NCBI GenBank assembly: GCA_050742535.1 | Contig: JBOGIQ010000176.1 | Coordinates: forward strand, 1 to 12,010 | From: Gp6-AA40 sp050742535 | Lineage (GTDB): Bacteria; Acidobacteriota; Vicinamibacteria; Vicinamibacterales; UBA2999 | Direction: 5' to 3' | DNA length: 12,010 nt | Shown here: positions 1-5,775 of the stretch, piece by piece | Layout: each line of letters starts with the position of its first letter | How positions within the stretch are numbered: the first letter of the stretch is position 1 | Position numbers and translations under genes: made by a program | The notes under the pieces: generated by a model | The model's database searches: none | Seen by the model: only the letters and a program-made list of their open reading frames with translations | Told to the model about the DNA's origin: nothing

Positions 1-66
1 CCTGCGCATCGCTGACCATGAGCCTCCAGGCTCTCAGCGTCACACAGACCAGCCGGCCGACCCGTA

Positions 67-108
67 GCGGCAGATCTAATTGTCGTCAGGCGGCAGATCT
101 AATTGTCG
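67..108. repeat. Two direct copies of a 19-bp sequence
   Basis: The sequence GCGGCAGATCTAATTGTCG occurs at 67-85 and again, identically, at 90-108, a period of 23 bases with a TCAG spacer. Its AT-rich core (AGATCTAATTGT) stands out from the GC-rich surroundings. Closely spaced subterminal repeats are known at the ends of some insertion sequences, for example the IS21 family, so this may be the remnant of an IS end. A regulator-binding site pair is the other possibility. The repeat itself is certain; its role is unknown. Confidence 0.85.
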
Positions 109-268
109 CCGCGCACGTGAGCGCTTGCGCGCACGCCGACTCACGAGCGCGCTCGCTCCGCGCATGCGAAACACGCGCTGGTTTACGCCAGGAATCGACG
201 CGCGCGAGCACAGCGCGCGCGGGGGTGTAGCACTTTTCCCCTGTCTGTACGCTTACCCCCGCCTGAAC

Positions 269-298
269 TTGACTAGTTTGTGAAACAGTTCACACAAT
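269..298 (+). promoter_or_regulatory. Possible promoter of the plus-strand operon
   Basis: A TTGACT hexamer (269-274) matches the -35 consensus at five of six positions. Eighteen bases later CACAAT (293-298) matches the -10 consensus at four of six. A transcript would begin near 304-306, at the GTG at 305, so the message could be leaderless. This fits the absence of any Shine-Dalgarno sequence there. Sigma-factor preferences of this organism are unknown, so the call is tentative. Confidence 0.35.
279..294. promoter_or_regulatory. CRP-type operator palindrome (TGTGA-N6-TCACA)
   Basis: The sequence is TGTGA, six bases (AACAGT), then TCACA, which is exactly the consensus half-site arrangement of CRP-family regulators. 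It lies 11 bases before the first GTG and between the proposed -35 and -10 hexamers. Binding there would be expected to block RNA polymerase, so repression is more likely than activation if the promoter is placed correctly. The palindrome is seen directly; that a CRP/FNR-family protein binds it is inference. Confidence 0.5.
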
Positions 299-304
299 CG
301 GTCA

Positions 305-1093
305 GTGGTGCGTCTTCTCGTTGCTCTGGCCGCGATTCTGGCCCTGGTCACCGACATGTCGGCCCAGGATTCAGCCGAATGGGTTGCCCGTCAGGTCCGC
401 GACCGCAACACCGGCCGTGACTCGCGCGCCGAGTTGCGGATGAAGCTGTACGACCGCCAGGGACGCGTCCGCGAACGCGCCCTGACGATGCTGCGCCTGC
501 GCGGTGAGAAGGGCACAGGTGACCGGGCGCTGATCCGCTTCACCTACCCGAACGACATCCGCAACACGGCTTTCCTCGTCTGGGAGCATCCGGATGCGGA
601 TGACGAACGCTTCCTCTACCTGCCCGCCCTCGGCCGCGTGCGCCGCATCGCCGGCCAGGAGAAGGACGAAAGCTTCGTCGGCAGCGACTTGAGCTACGAA
701 GACATCGGCGGCCGCGACATCGCCGACTACACCTACGCCTTCACCGCCGACAACGTGTCCTGGATTGCGCCCGACGGCACCCGCCATCCGGCCTGGCTGC
801 TCGAATCGCGCGCCAAGGATCAGAGCAGCGAGTTTCCGCGGTCCGTCAGCTTCGTGCTGAAAAACCGGTTCGTCCTCACCGCCGCGGACGTCTTCAACCG
901 GCGCAACGAGCGCGTCAAGCACCTCGAGGTGAAGAAGCTCGAGCAGGTCGAAGGCATCTGGACCGCGCTCGACGTGGTCATGTCGAACGAGCGGGACGGC
1001 ACGCGCACCGAGCTGACCACCTCGAAGATCGATTACAACGTCGGCCTGACCGAGCAGGATTTCTCCCGCCGTCAGCTCGAGGCAGGGAGATGA
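305..1093 (+). CDS. Outer-membrane lipoprotein-sorting (LolA-like) family protein
   Basis: This 262-residue secreted protein has a short signal peptide (residues 1-20, hydrophobic core LLVALAAILALV, likely cleaved after MSA). The rest resembles the LolA-like family annotated as outer membrane lipoprotein-sorting protein. Supporting traits are the alternating beta-strand pattern and the segment 103-134 with FLYLPALGRVRRI, SFVGSDLS and YEDI, typical of LolA-like/DUF1329-type proteins paired with RND pumps. The fold binds lipids or lipid anchors in a hydrophobic half-barrel, so a periplasmic carrier role is likely; the cargo is unknown. The start is GTG 305 or GTG 308. No Shine-Dalgarno sequence precedes either, and the next start, ATG 356, would remove the signal peptide. 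It is first in an operon with the transporter, separated by 118 bases of hairpin repeats. True LolA identity is unlikely, because a releasing complex (LolCDE) is not adjacent. Confidence 0.85.
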   Translation: MVRLLVALAAILALVTDMSAQDSAEWVARQVRDRNTGRDSRAELRMKLYDRQGRVRERALTMLRLRGEKGTGDRALIRFTYPNDIRNTAFLVWEHPDADDERFLYLPALGRVRRIAGQEKDESFVGSDLSYEDIGGRDIADYTYAFTADNVSWIAPDGTRHPAWLLESRAKDQSSEFPRSVSFVLKNRFVLTAADVFNRRNERVKHLEVKKLEQVEGIWTALDVVMSNERDGTRTELTTSKIDYNVGLTEQDFSRRQLEAGR

Positions 1094-1094
1094 G

Positions 1095-1150
1095 GGTCCG
1101 CCTGACCGCCTTCGCCAAGGCTCCGGCGGTCAAGAAGGCGGACACTACGA
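1095..1150 (+). repeat. Extended two-tier REP-like hairpin, copy 1
   Basis: The outer arms are GTCCGCC (1096-1102) and GGCGGAC. The inner arms are TGACCGCC and GGCGGTCA, the loop is TTCGCCAAGGCTCC, an AGAA bulge follows on the right side, and the element ends with ACTACGA. It begins two bases after the LolA-like stop codon. On the opposite strand it starts with GTAG at the hairpin foot, as REP elements do. It is clearly a longer version of the short element at 1158-1183. Confidence 0.9.
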
Positions 1151-1157
1151 AAGGCGA

Positions 1158-1183
1158 GGTCCGCCTGAAGGCGGACACTACGA
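1158..1183 (+). repeat. REP-like hairpin, short form, intergenic
   Basis: The left arm is GTCCGCC, the loop TGAA, the right arm GGCGGAC, followed by ACTACGA. It is identical to the copies inside the transporter and the acyl-CoA dehydrogenase genes. It lies between the LolA-like gene and the transporter gene, so in the mRNA it forms a stem-loop just upstream of the transporter start. Confidence 0.92.
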
Positions 1184-1189
1184 GATTCC

Positions 1190-1209
1190 ACGTGAAGGCG
1201 GACACGGCG
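1190..1209 (+). repeat. Decayed right half of a REP-like hairpin
   Basis: The sequence GTGAAGGCGGACACGGCGA corresponds to the loop, right arm and a mutated tail (CGGCGA instead of TACGA) of the short element. The left arm is missing. It directly precedes the transporter start codon at 1212 and supplies whatever ribosome-binding sequence exists there (AAGGCGG). This shows that the whole gap 1094-1211 is made of such elements. Confidence 0.65.
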
Positions 1210-1211
1210 AA

Positions 1212-3599
1212 ATGAGCGCGCGCATCGCCGAGCTGATCTACCGCTTCCGCCTGCCGCTCAGCGCGGCCATCCTCCTCGGCTTCCTGGCCATGCTGCCGCT
1301 GACGAACGTCACCGCGATCGACAACGACATCAGCATGTGGATCTCGCGGGACGATCCGATCTACCGCACCTACGAGCGGTTCCGCGAGGAATTCGGCGGG
1401 CAGCGCACGCTGTTGATCGCTCTCCGCTCGCCGCGGCTGTTCACGCCGGAGGGCCTCGAGTTCGTCCGCCAGGCCACGGACGACATCGCCCGCGTGGACA
1501 CCGTCGATCGTGTGCACAGTCTCTCCACCGCTAACATCGTCGCGAGCCTGCCGGTCCGCCTGAAGGCGGACACTACGAGCAGCAGCGATGACGACGGTGG
1601 CATCGAGGTCCAGCCACTCCTCGACGATGTCATCGATCAGCAGGCGGCGGCGCGAGTGCGCGAACGCGTGCTCGCGGACCGGCTGCTTCGAGGTGACCTC
1701 GTCTCCGAAGACGGGACCGTTACAGCCATCGTCGTCACGTTCGATGAAGGCCGCATAGACGAGGTGCGCGGCGACGTCATCGATCGCATTCACGGCCTGA
1801 TCGACGCGCGGCTCCCGGACGGCATGGAGGCGCACTACAACGGCAGCCTCGAGATCAGCGAGACCTACAACAAGGTCACGCAGTCGAATCTGCGGAACCT
1901 CACGCCGCCGATCCTTCTCCTCACCGTCGGCGCGCTGTTCTTCATGTTCCGCTCGTGGCGGCTCACCCTGCTGGTCATGGGCGCCGTTGTCGTCAGCTTC
2001 GTCTGGACGATGGGCCTGTATGTGCTCATGGGATTCTCCTACAACGTCCTCGCCAGCATGCTGCCGCCGCTGGTGATGATCCTCGCCATCGCGGACGACG
2101 TGCACATCGTGCAGCACTTCACGGAGGAGCTGCGCGCCACCGGCAGCAAGGAGCACGCATTCAAGTCATCGGTCCGGCATCTGTTCGCGCCGCTGCTCGG
2201 CGCCAGCGCGACCACGGCACTCGGCCTGGCGTCGCTCGCCACCAGCAACGTTGTCGCCGTTCGCGCGTTCGGCGTCGGGGCGGCCGTCGGCGTGATGGTG
2301 GACTTCGTGATGTCGCTCGTGCTGGTGCCAACCTTGCTCACGATGCTGAAGCCGTCCGCGGCGATGGCCCCGCAGGAGCGGTACTTTCTCGGGCCGATGC
2401 AGCGCGTGGCGCACTTCTCGATGCGGCACGCGAAGCGCGTGGTCCTCGTGACGAGCGTCCTGATGGCGGTAGGCCTGTTCGGCCTGCGCTGGCTGCGCGT
2501 CGATACGAACCACATCAACTTCTTCGCGCAGGACCATCCGCTGCACCGGTCTGCCGACCTCATCGACAGGGAACTGTCCGGGATCTACAGCTTCAACATC
2601 CTGCTCGAAGGCGAACCGGAGTCGATGAAGACCCCCGACGCGCTGCGGCGCATGGAGATGCTGCGTCTTCGCCTCGAGCAGCTGCCGTTCGTCCGGAAAG
2701 TGGTCTCGGTGGCCGACTACGTCAAGCGGGTCAATCGCGAGCTGACCGCGGTGGGTCCGCCTGAAGGCGGACACTACGCTGCTGATGCGGGACACTACGC
2801 TGCTGATGCGGAGGTTCTGCCGACGAGTGGCGACGTCATCGCACAGGAGCTGTTCGTCTTCGGTCTGTCGGACGAAGGCCGGCGCGAGCTGGATCGCGTG
2901 GTGGCGAGCGACTACTCGCGCGCACAGATCTCCGTGAAACTGGCGTCGATGAGCTCGGACCTGGTCTTCGAACAGATCAACCGCGCCGAGGCAGAGGCGA
3001 AGGCTGTGTTCGCCGGCAGCGGCATGACTCCAACCGTCACCGGCTCAGGCCGGCTCTTCGCGAGCCTGGACCACTACATCGTCGTCTCGCAGTTGAGCAG
3101 CTTTGCGACGGCGTTTCTCACGGTGTTCGCCGTCATCTTCCTCGTCTTCCGCTCCGCCCGGTTCGGCGCCCTTGCGATCATCGCCAACGCGCTGCCGGTC
3201 TGCGCGGTGCTCGGGTTGATGGGATGGCTGGGGATCTCGCTGAACGTGGCGACGGTGATGGTGGCGAGCGTGGCTCTCGGCATCGTCGATGACGACACCA
3301 TTCATTTCATCGGCCGCTTCCGGCGCGAGGTGACCGCCGGGCTCGGGACCGCGGCGGCGATCGAGGCGGCGACGATGCACGAGGGGCGGGCGTCGCTGAC
3401 GACGGCAATCATCAACAGCCTCGGCTACGGGATCATGGTCGTGTCGGCCTACAAGCCGACCGCCTGGTTCGGCGGCCTCCTCGCGCTGACGATGGTCGTG
3501 GCGTTTCTCGCGGAAGTGCTGGTCGTGCCCGCGGTGATCACGCTCTTCCCGCGCCTGTTTGGTGCTCCCGCCGTAGCGCGGCTCGGATCGGCTGCGTGA
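1212..3599 (+). CDS. RND superfamily (MMPL-type) inner-membrane transporter
   Basis: This 795-residue protein has the duplicated RND layout: one membrane helix (about 16-36), a periplasmic domain, five helices (about 230-392), then the same again (helix about 408-430, periplasmic domain, five helices from about 620 to the end). The proton-relay acidic residues are visible in the fourth helix of each half: D295-D296 in AIADDVHIVQHF and D693-D695 in GIVDDDTIHF. The size suits the MMPL/HAE3 group (around 800 residues) rather than the roughly 1050-residue drug pumps, and members often move lipids or hopanoids. It sits between a LolA-like carrier and an outer-membrane barrel, suggesting export of a lipid or amphiphile across the envelope. 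Two REP-like insertions lengthen the periplasmic loops (residues 114-123 and about 515-533). The ATG start follows repeat-derived sequence with only a weak Shine-Dalgarno match. Confidence 0.93.
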   Translation: MSARIAELIYRFRLPLSAAILLGFLAMLPLTNVTAIDNDISMWISRDDPIYRTYERFREEFGGQRTLLIALRSPRLFTPEGLEFVRQATDDIARVDTVDRVHSLSTANIVASLPVRLKADTTSSSDDDGGIEVQPLLDDVIDQQAAARVRERVLADRLLRGDLVSEDGTVTAIVVTFDEGRIDEVRGDVIDRIHGLIDARLPDGMEAHYNGSLEISETYNKVTQSNLRNLTPPILLLTVGALFFMFRSWRLTLLVMGAVVVSFVWTMGLYVLMGFSYNVLASMLPPLVMILAIADDVHIVQHFTEELRATGSKEHAFKSSVRHLFAPLLGASATTALGLASLATSNVVAVRAFGVGAAVGVMVDFVMSLVLVPTLLTMLKPSAAMAPQERYFLGPMQRVAHFSMRHAKRVVLVTSVLMAVGLFGLRWLRVDTNHINFFAQDHPLHRSADLIDRELSGIYSFNILLEGEPESMKTPDALRRMEMLRLRLEQLPFVRKVVSVADYVKRVNRELTAVGPPEGGHYAADAGHYAADAEVLPTSGDVIAQELFVFGLSDEGRRELDRVVASDYSRAQISVKLASMSSDLVFEQINRAEAEAKAVFAGSGMTPTVTGSGRLFASLDHYIVVSQLSSFATAFLTVFAVIFLVFRSARFGALAIIANALPVCAVLGLMGWLGISLNVATVMVASVALGIVDDDTIHFIGRFRREVTAGLGTAAAIEAATMHEGRASLTTAIINSLGYGIMVVSAYKPTAWFGGLLALTMVVAFLAEVLVVPAVITLFPRLFGAPAVARLGSAA
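1553..1578 (+). repeat. REP-like hairpin in frame inside the transporter gene
   Basis: A full short-form copy (arms GTCCGCC and GGCGGAC, loop TGAA, tail ACTACGA) reads through as VRLKADTT, followed by a Ser/Asp-rich stretch (SSSDDDGG). It falls in the first periplasmic domain, around residues 114-123, at a place that looks like a surface loop. Confidence 0.92.
2754..2778 (+). repeat. REP-like hairpin in frame inside the transporter gene, second copy
   Basis: This is a full short-form element in a different reading frame from the copy at 1553, translated as GPPEGGHY. It lies in the second large periplasmic domain, just after NRELTAV, and continues into a 21-bp tandem duplication. Confidence 0.92.
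2769..2810 (+). repeat. 21-bp tandem duplication containing the REP tail
   Basis: Two identical 21-bp units (2769-2789 and 2790-2810) each contain the element's end, GGACACTACG, plus CTGCTGATGCG. They encode the 7-residue repeat GHYAADA twice. The length keeps the frame open. This looks like slippage or recombination after the element had already inserted. Confidence 0.9.
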
Positions 3600-4981
3600 T
3601 GAGAGATGGCACCCCTAGAAGGGGTGCCCTACGTTTACGTCCGTCGATCGCCATCGCGATCGTGGTTCTTGTCGCTGCTCCGGCATGGGCGCAGGTCGAT
3701 GGGCACGTCTCCGTCATCGTCGACGCGCTTCCTGATGTTGACGAGGCCCCGGGCAGGCAGTCGGTCGTCGAGTCGCGCGTTCGTCTGTTTGCGGAACGGC
3801 GCGACGAACTGGGGCCGCATATCCGGCTCAACGTTGCGGGTTATGTGGACGGCCTGATCGCTGATCGCGGTTATCCGGCTGACCGCCTTCGCCAAGGCTC
3901 CGGCGGTCAAGAAGCCGGACTCCGCGGTGACGCGATCGTTCGCCCTGCCGACCTGTTCGTCGACATCGTGACGCCGCATTTCGACGTGCGCCTCGGAGCC
4001 GCGCGCCTCGTCTGGGGGCGTCTCGACGAATTTCAGCCGACCGACGTCGTCAATCCGATCGATCTCTCACGCTTTCTGATGGAGGGGCGCAGCGAGGCAC
4101 GGCTGCCGGTCGGCCTTGTCCGGGCCCGGGCGTTCCTGCCACGGTCGACAACGCTCGAGGCGGTCGTGGTCCCGCATTTCCGCCGCGGCCGTTTCGACCA
4201 GTTGGACGAGCCGTCCTCGCCGTTCAATTTGACCGGTGATGGCATCCCTGAAGGGATGCCCTACGAGCCACGATCGACCGTGACTGACGAGCCCACAGGG
4301 ATCGCGGCCCTGCAGGGCGGGTTACGGTTGACGGCGACGACGGCCCGCGTGGACTGGAGCGTCTCCGCATACCGTGGGCGGCGCGCGTTTCCGATTTCCA
4401 CGTTTGTCGGGGCCGACCTTCAGGCCGGCCCCGACGAGATGCCCTCGTTCGTTATCCGCGAGTCGTTTCCGCGTTTCACCATGATTGGCGGCGACTTCGA
4501 AACCGTTCGCGGATTGTGGGGCGTCCGTGGGGAGGTGGCGGCATTCGTGGACGACGAACTGCAATCCACACGGCTCGTCAGGGGAGTGCCGGGGCGTTCG
4601 CTGACGGCTGGAATCGGCGTCGATCGCAAGGCCGGCGATTATCGACTTGCCGCGAACGCCCTGTGGGCATGGAGCGGCGTTGACGACGGCGATCCCTCGG
4701 CGCAGCCGTTCGCCGGCGACGAGGAGGTCGAGCGGACCGACATGTCTTTCGTCATCGCCGCCGACAGGTCGTTCGCGCGTGAGACCCGCACGCTGCGTGT
4801 GTTCGGCGTCTACGATCCGGCGGACGCGACCGCATTCGCACGCGTGATCGGCGCGGTCTCGGTACGCGAGAACGTGTGGCTCGAGGGTTCCGCGGGCGTC
4901 TTCACCGGCGCGTCGCTCGACGTCATCGGCCGGCTGACGCATCGCGATTTCCTCTATGCTCGGTTGAAGGTGTTCTTTTGA
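3599..4981 (+). CDS. Predicted outer-membrane beta-barrel protein partnering the RND pump
   Basis: This protein of about 460 residues has a signal peptide ending in APAWAQ (hydrophobic stretch PSIAIAIVVLVAAPAWA). Alternating polar/hydrophobic strands follow, and it ends in an aromatic residue (ARLKVFF), the usual C-terminal signature of outer-membrane barrels. The segment RLVWGRLDEFQPTDVVNP recalls DUF1302-type barrels encoded beside LolA-like/DUF1329 and MMPL genes, but family membership is not certain. It probably forms the outer-membrane partner of the transporter. ATG 3599 overlaps the transporter stop by one base; GTG 3596 is an alternative start one codon longer, overlapping that stop by four bases. 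Four hairpin elements lie inside the gene, an extreme density: one codes part of the signal-peptide n-region (DGTPRRGALRLR), one gives DRLRQGSGGQEAG, one gives DGIPEGMPY, and one gives VGADLQAGPDE. Confidence 0.75.
   Translation: MRDGTPRRGALRLRPSIAIAIVVLVAAPAWAQVDGHVSVIVDALPDVDEAPGRQSVVESRVRLFAERRDELGPHIRLNVAGYVDGLIADRGYPADRLRQGSGGQEAGLRGDAIVRPADLFVDIVTPHFDVRLGAARLVWGRLDEFQPTDVVNPIDLSRFLMEGRSEARLPVGLVRARAFLPRSTTLEAVVVPHFRRGRFDQLDEPSSPFNLTGDGIPEGMPYEPRSTVTDEPTGIAALQGGLRLTATTARVDWSVSAYRGRRAFPISTFVGADLQAGPDEMPSFVIRESFPRFTMIGGDFETVRGLWGVRGEVAAFVDDELQSTRLVRGVPGRSLTAGIGVDRKAGDYRLAANALWAWSGVDDGDPSAQPFAGDEEVERTDMSFVIAADRSFARETRTLRVFGVYDPADATAFARVIGAVSVRENVWLEGSAGVFTGASLDVIGRLTHRDFLYARLKVFF
3608..3633 (+). 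repeat. REP-like hairpin, second stem class
   Basis: The arms are GGCACCCC and GGGGTGCC (8 bp, perfect), the loop TAGAA and the tail CTACG. The stem differs entirely from the GTCCGCC class, but loop style and tail are the same, so the opposite strand starts CGTAG before the hairpin. It lies nine bases after the ATG of the beta-barrel gene and encodes the basic part of its signal peptide. Confidence 0.88.
3874..3926 (+). repeat. Extended two-tier REP-like hairpin, copy 2, inside the beta-barrel gene
   Basis: The inner arms and loop (TGACCGCC, TTCGCCAAGGCTCC, GGCGGTCA, then AGAA) match the copy at 1095 exactly. The outer arms are TCCGGC and GCCGGA instead of GTCCGCC and GGCGGAC: both sides changed so that pairing is kept. 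The tail (CTCCGCG) has drifted from ACTACGA. It is read as DRLRQGSGGQEAG. Confidence 0.88.
4241..4265 (+). repeat. REP-like hairpin, GGCATCCC stem variant
   Basis: The arms are GGCATCCC and GGGATGCC (8 bp, perfect), the loop TGAA and the tail CTACG. The stem is related to that at 3608 (GGCACCCC) by two changes with matching changes on the other side. It is read in frame as GIPEGMPY within the beta-barrel gene. Confidence 0.88.
4406..4435. repeat. Long hairpin, possible further REP-like class
   Basis: The arms GTCGGGGCCGACC (4406-4418) and GGCCGGCCCCGAC (4423-4435) pair at 12 of 13 positions around a TTCA loop, which is TGAA on the opposite strand. A CTACG/GTAG foot is not present, so membership in the same family is uncertain. 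It lies within the coding sequence of the beta-barrel gene. Confidence 0.6.
4966..4970 (+). promoter_or_regulatory. Ribosome binding site fixing the TTG start at 4978
   Basis: GAAGG lies seven bases before TTG 4978, and the TTGA there overlaps the stop of the beta-barrel gene. Homologues of the downstream hydrolase begin close to this point. The longer frame from 4876 would only add Arg-rich sequence that is out-of-frame readthrough of the upstream gene. Confidence 0.6.
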
Positions 4982-5775
4982 ACCCGATTCCGATCTTCGC
5001 GTTCAACCCCGGACCGATCACCGGCGACGGCAACTGGACGTGGCTGCTTCCGGGCGACATCCCGACGCTGATTGACGCCGGCACCGGAGAGAGCGCTCAC
5101 CTGGAGGGGGTCGGCAAAGCGATGGCGGGCTCCCATCTCGACCAGGTGCTCGTCACACACGGACACGTCGATCACGCCTCGGGGGCGGCAGCGCTCGGCG
5201 AACGGTTTGGCGTCACGCGGTTCAGGAAATTCCCGTGGAGGGCGCGGGACGCGAAATGGTCTGTCGAATGGACGCCGCTGGCCGACGGCGATGTCATACG
5301 GGCTGGCGATAGCGAGCTTGTCGCGGTCCATACTCCGGGACATGCGCCCGACCATCTCTGCTTCTGGCACGAGTCGTCTCGAACCGTCTTCTGCGGCGAC
5401 CTGGCGATCAAGGGAACCTCGGTGTGGATTCCTGCCCGCCTTGGCGGCAACCTCTCGGCGTATCTCGATTCCCTCGAGCGGATTCTGGCGCTGAACCCGG
5501 CGCGGATGCTGCCGGCGCACGGGCCGGTCATCGACGATCCAGTGCGCCTGCTTCGTGAGTACATCCGGCACCGCCTCGAGCGGGAGCAACAGATCATTGC
5601 CGCGGTGCGTGCCGGCAGCCGGACGCCGGAAGCGATCGTCGCGCACGTCTACAAAGACCTCCGGGACGCGCTCGTCCCTCTTGCACAGGAGAGCGTGACG
5701 GCTCATCTGCTGAAGCTGCAGCAGGAAGGACGTGCCCTTTTCGCCGATGAGGCGTGGACTATGATTGACGCATGA
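4978..5775 (+). CDS. Metallo-beta-lactamase-fold hydrolase, LACTB2-like
   Basis: This 265-residue protein starts at TTG. The metal-binding signature HxHxDH is clear at residues 61-66 (THGHVDHASG), followed by H122 (HTPGHAPDH), D141 (VFCGDLAI) and H181 (LPAHGPVI), so both metal sites appear intact. The C-terminal part (about 190-265, with EREQQIIAAVR and VTAHLLKLQQEGRA) looks like the winged-helix tail found in LACTB2-type proteins. Human LACTB2 is an endoribonuclease, but bacterial relatives have been given several substrates, so the reaction is left open. No signal peptide is visible, so it is cytoplasmic. It overlaps its neighbours by four bases on both sides, meaning translation is coupled to the envelope genes upstream and to the peptidase downstream. 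A role in processing the exported compound is possible but unsupported. Confidence 0.88.
   Translation: MNPIPIFAFNPGPITGDGNWTWLLPGDIPTLIDAGTGESAHLEGVGKAMAGSHLDQVLVTHGHVDHASGAAALGERFGVTRFRKFPWRARDAKWSVEWTPLADGDVIRAGDSELVAVHTPGHAPDHLCFWHESSRTVFCGDLAIKGTSVWIPARLGGNLSAYLDSLERILALNPARMLPAHGPVIDDPVRLLREYIRHRLEREQQIIAAVRAGSRTPEAIVAHVYKDLRDALVPLAQESVTAHLLKLQQEGRALFADEAWTMIDA

Larger units (their letters stand above)
1..304. other. Upstream non-coding region with no supported gene
   Basis: No convincing coding region is visible. Two short overlapping open frames exist on the plus strand, but both are Arg/Ser/Ala-rich, lack ribosome binding sites and resemble no family. The stretch holds a 19-bp direct repeat (67-85 and 90-108), a very GC-rich section full of GCGC runs (about 110-225), and, just before the first gene, a possible promoter with a CRP-type palindrome (269-298). 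The left part could be the remains of a mobile element or the edge of a neighbouring gene; nothing seen decides this. Confidence 0.6.

Noticed and set aside
18..283. Two short plus-strand open frames (70 and 67 residues) before the first gene
   Set aside because: They overlap each other in different frames, have Arg/Ala/Ser-rich translations typical of GC-rich non-coding DNA, no ribosome binding site and no recognisable motif.
1095..1183. Intrinsic terminators after the LolA-like gene
   Set aside because: The stems lack a T-run and the same hairpins occur inside coding genes that must be transcribed through; they are better described as REP-like elements.
978..2156. Long antisense open frame (392 residues) opposite the LolA-like and transporter genes
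   Set aside because: The sense frame encodes a clear RND transporter with conserved motifs; the antisense translation is rich in Asp/Arg/His/Glu and shows no domain, as expected of a GC-rich shadow.
4876..4977. N-terminal extension of the LACTB2-like hydrolase
   Set aside because: It would overlap the beta-barrel coding sequence by over 100 bases and adds only Arg-rich sequence; TTG 4978 has a GAAGG ribosome binding site and fits the family start.
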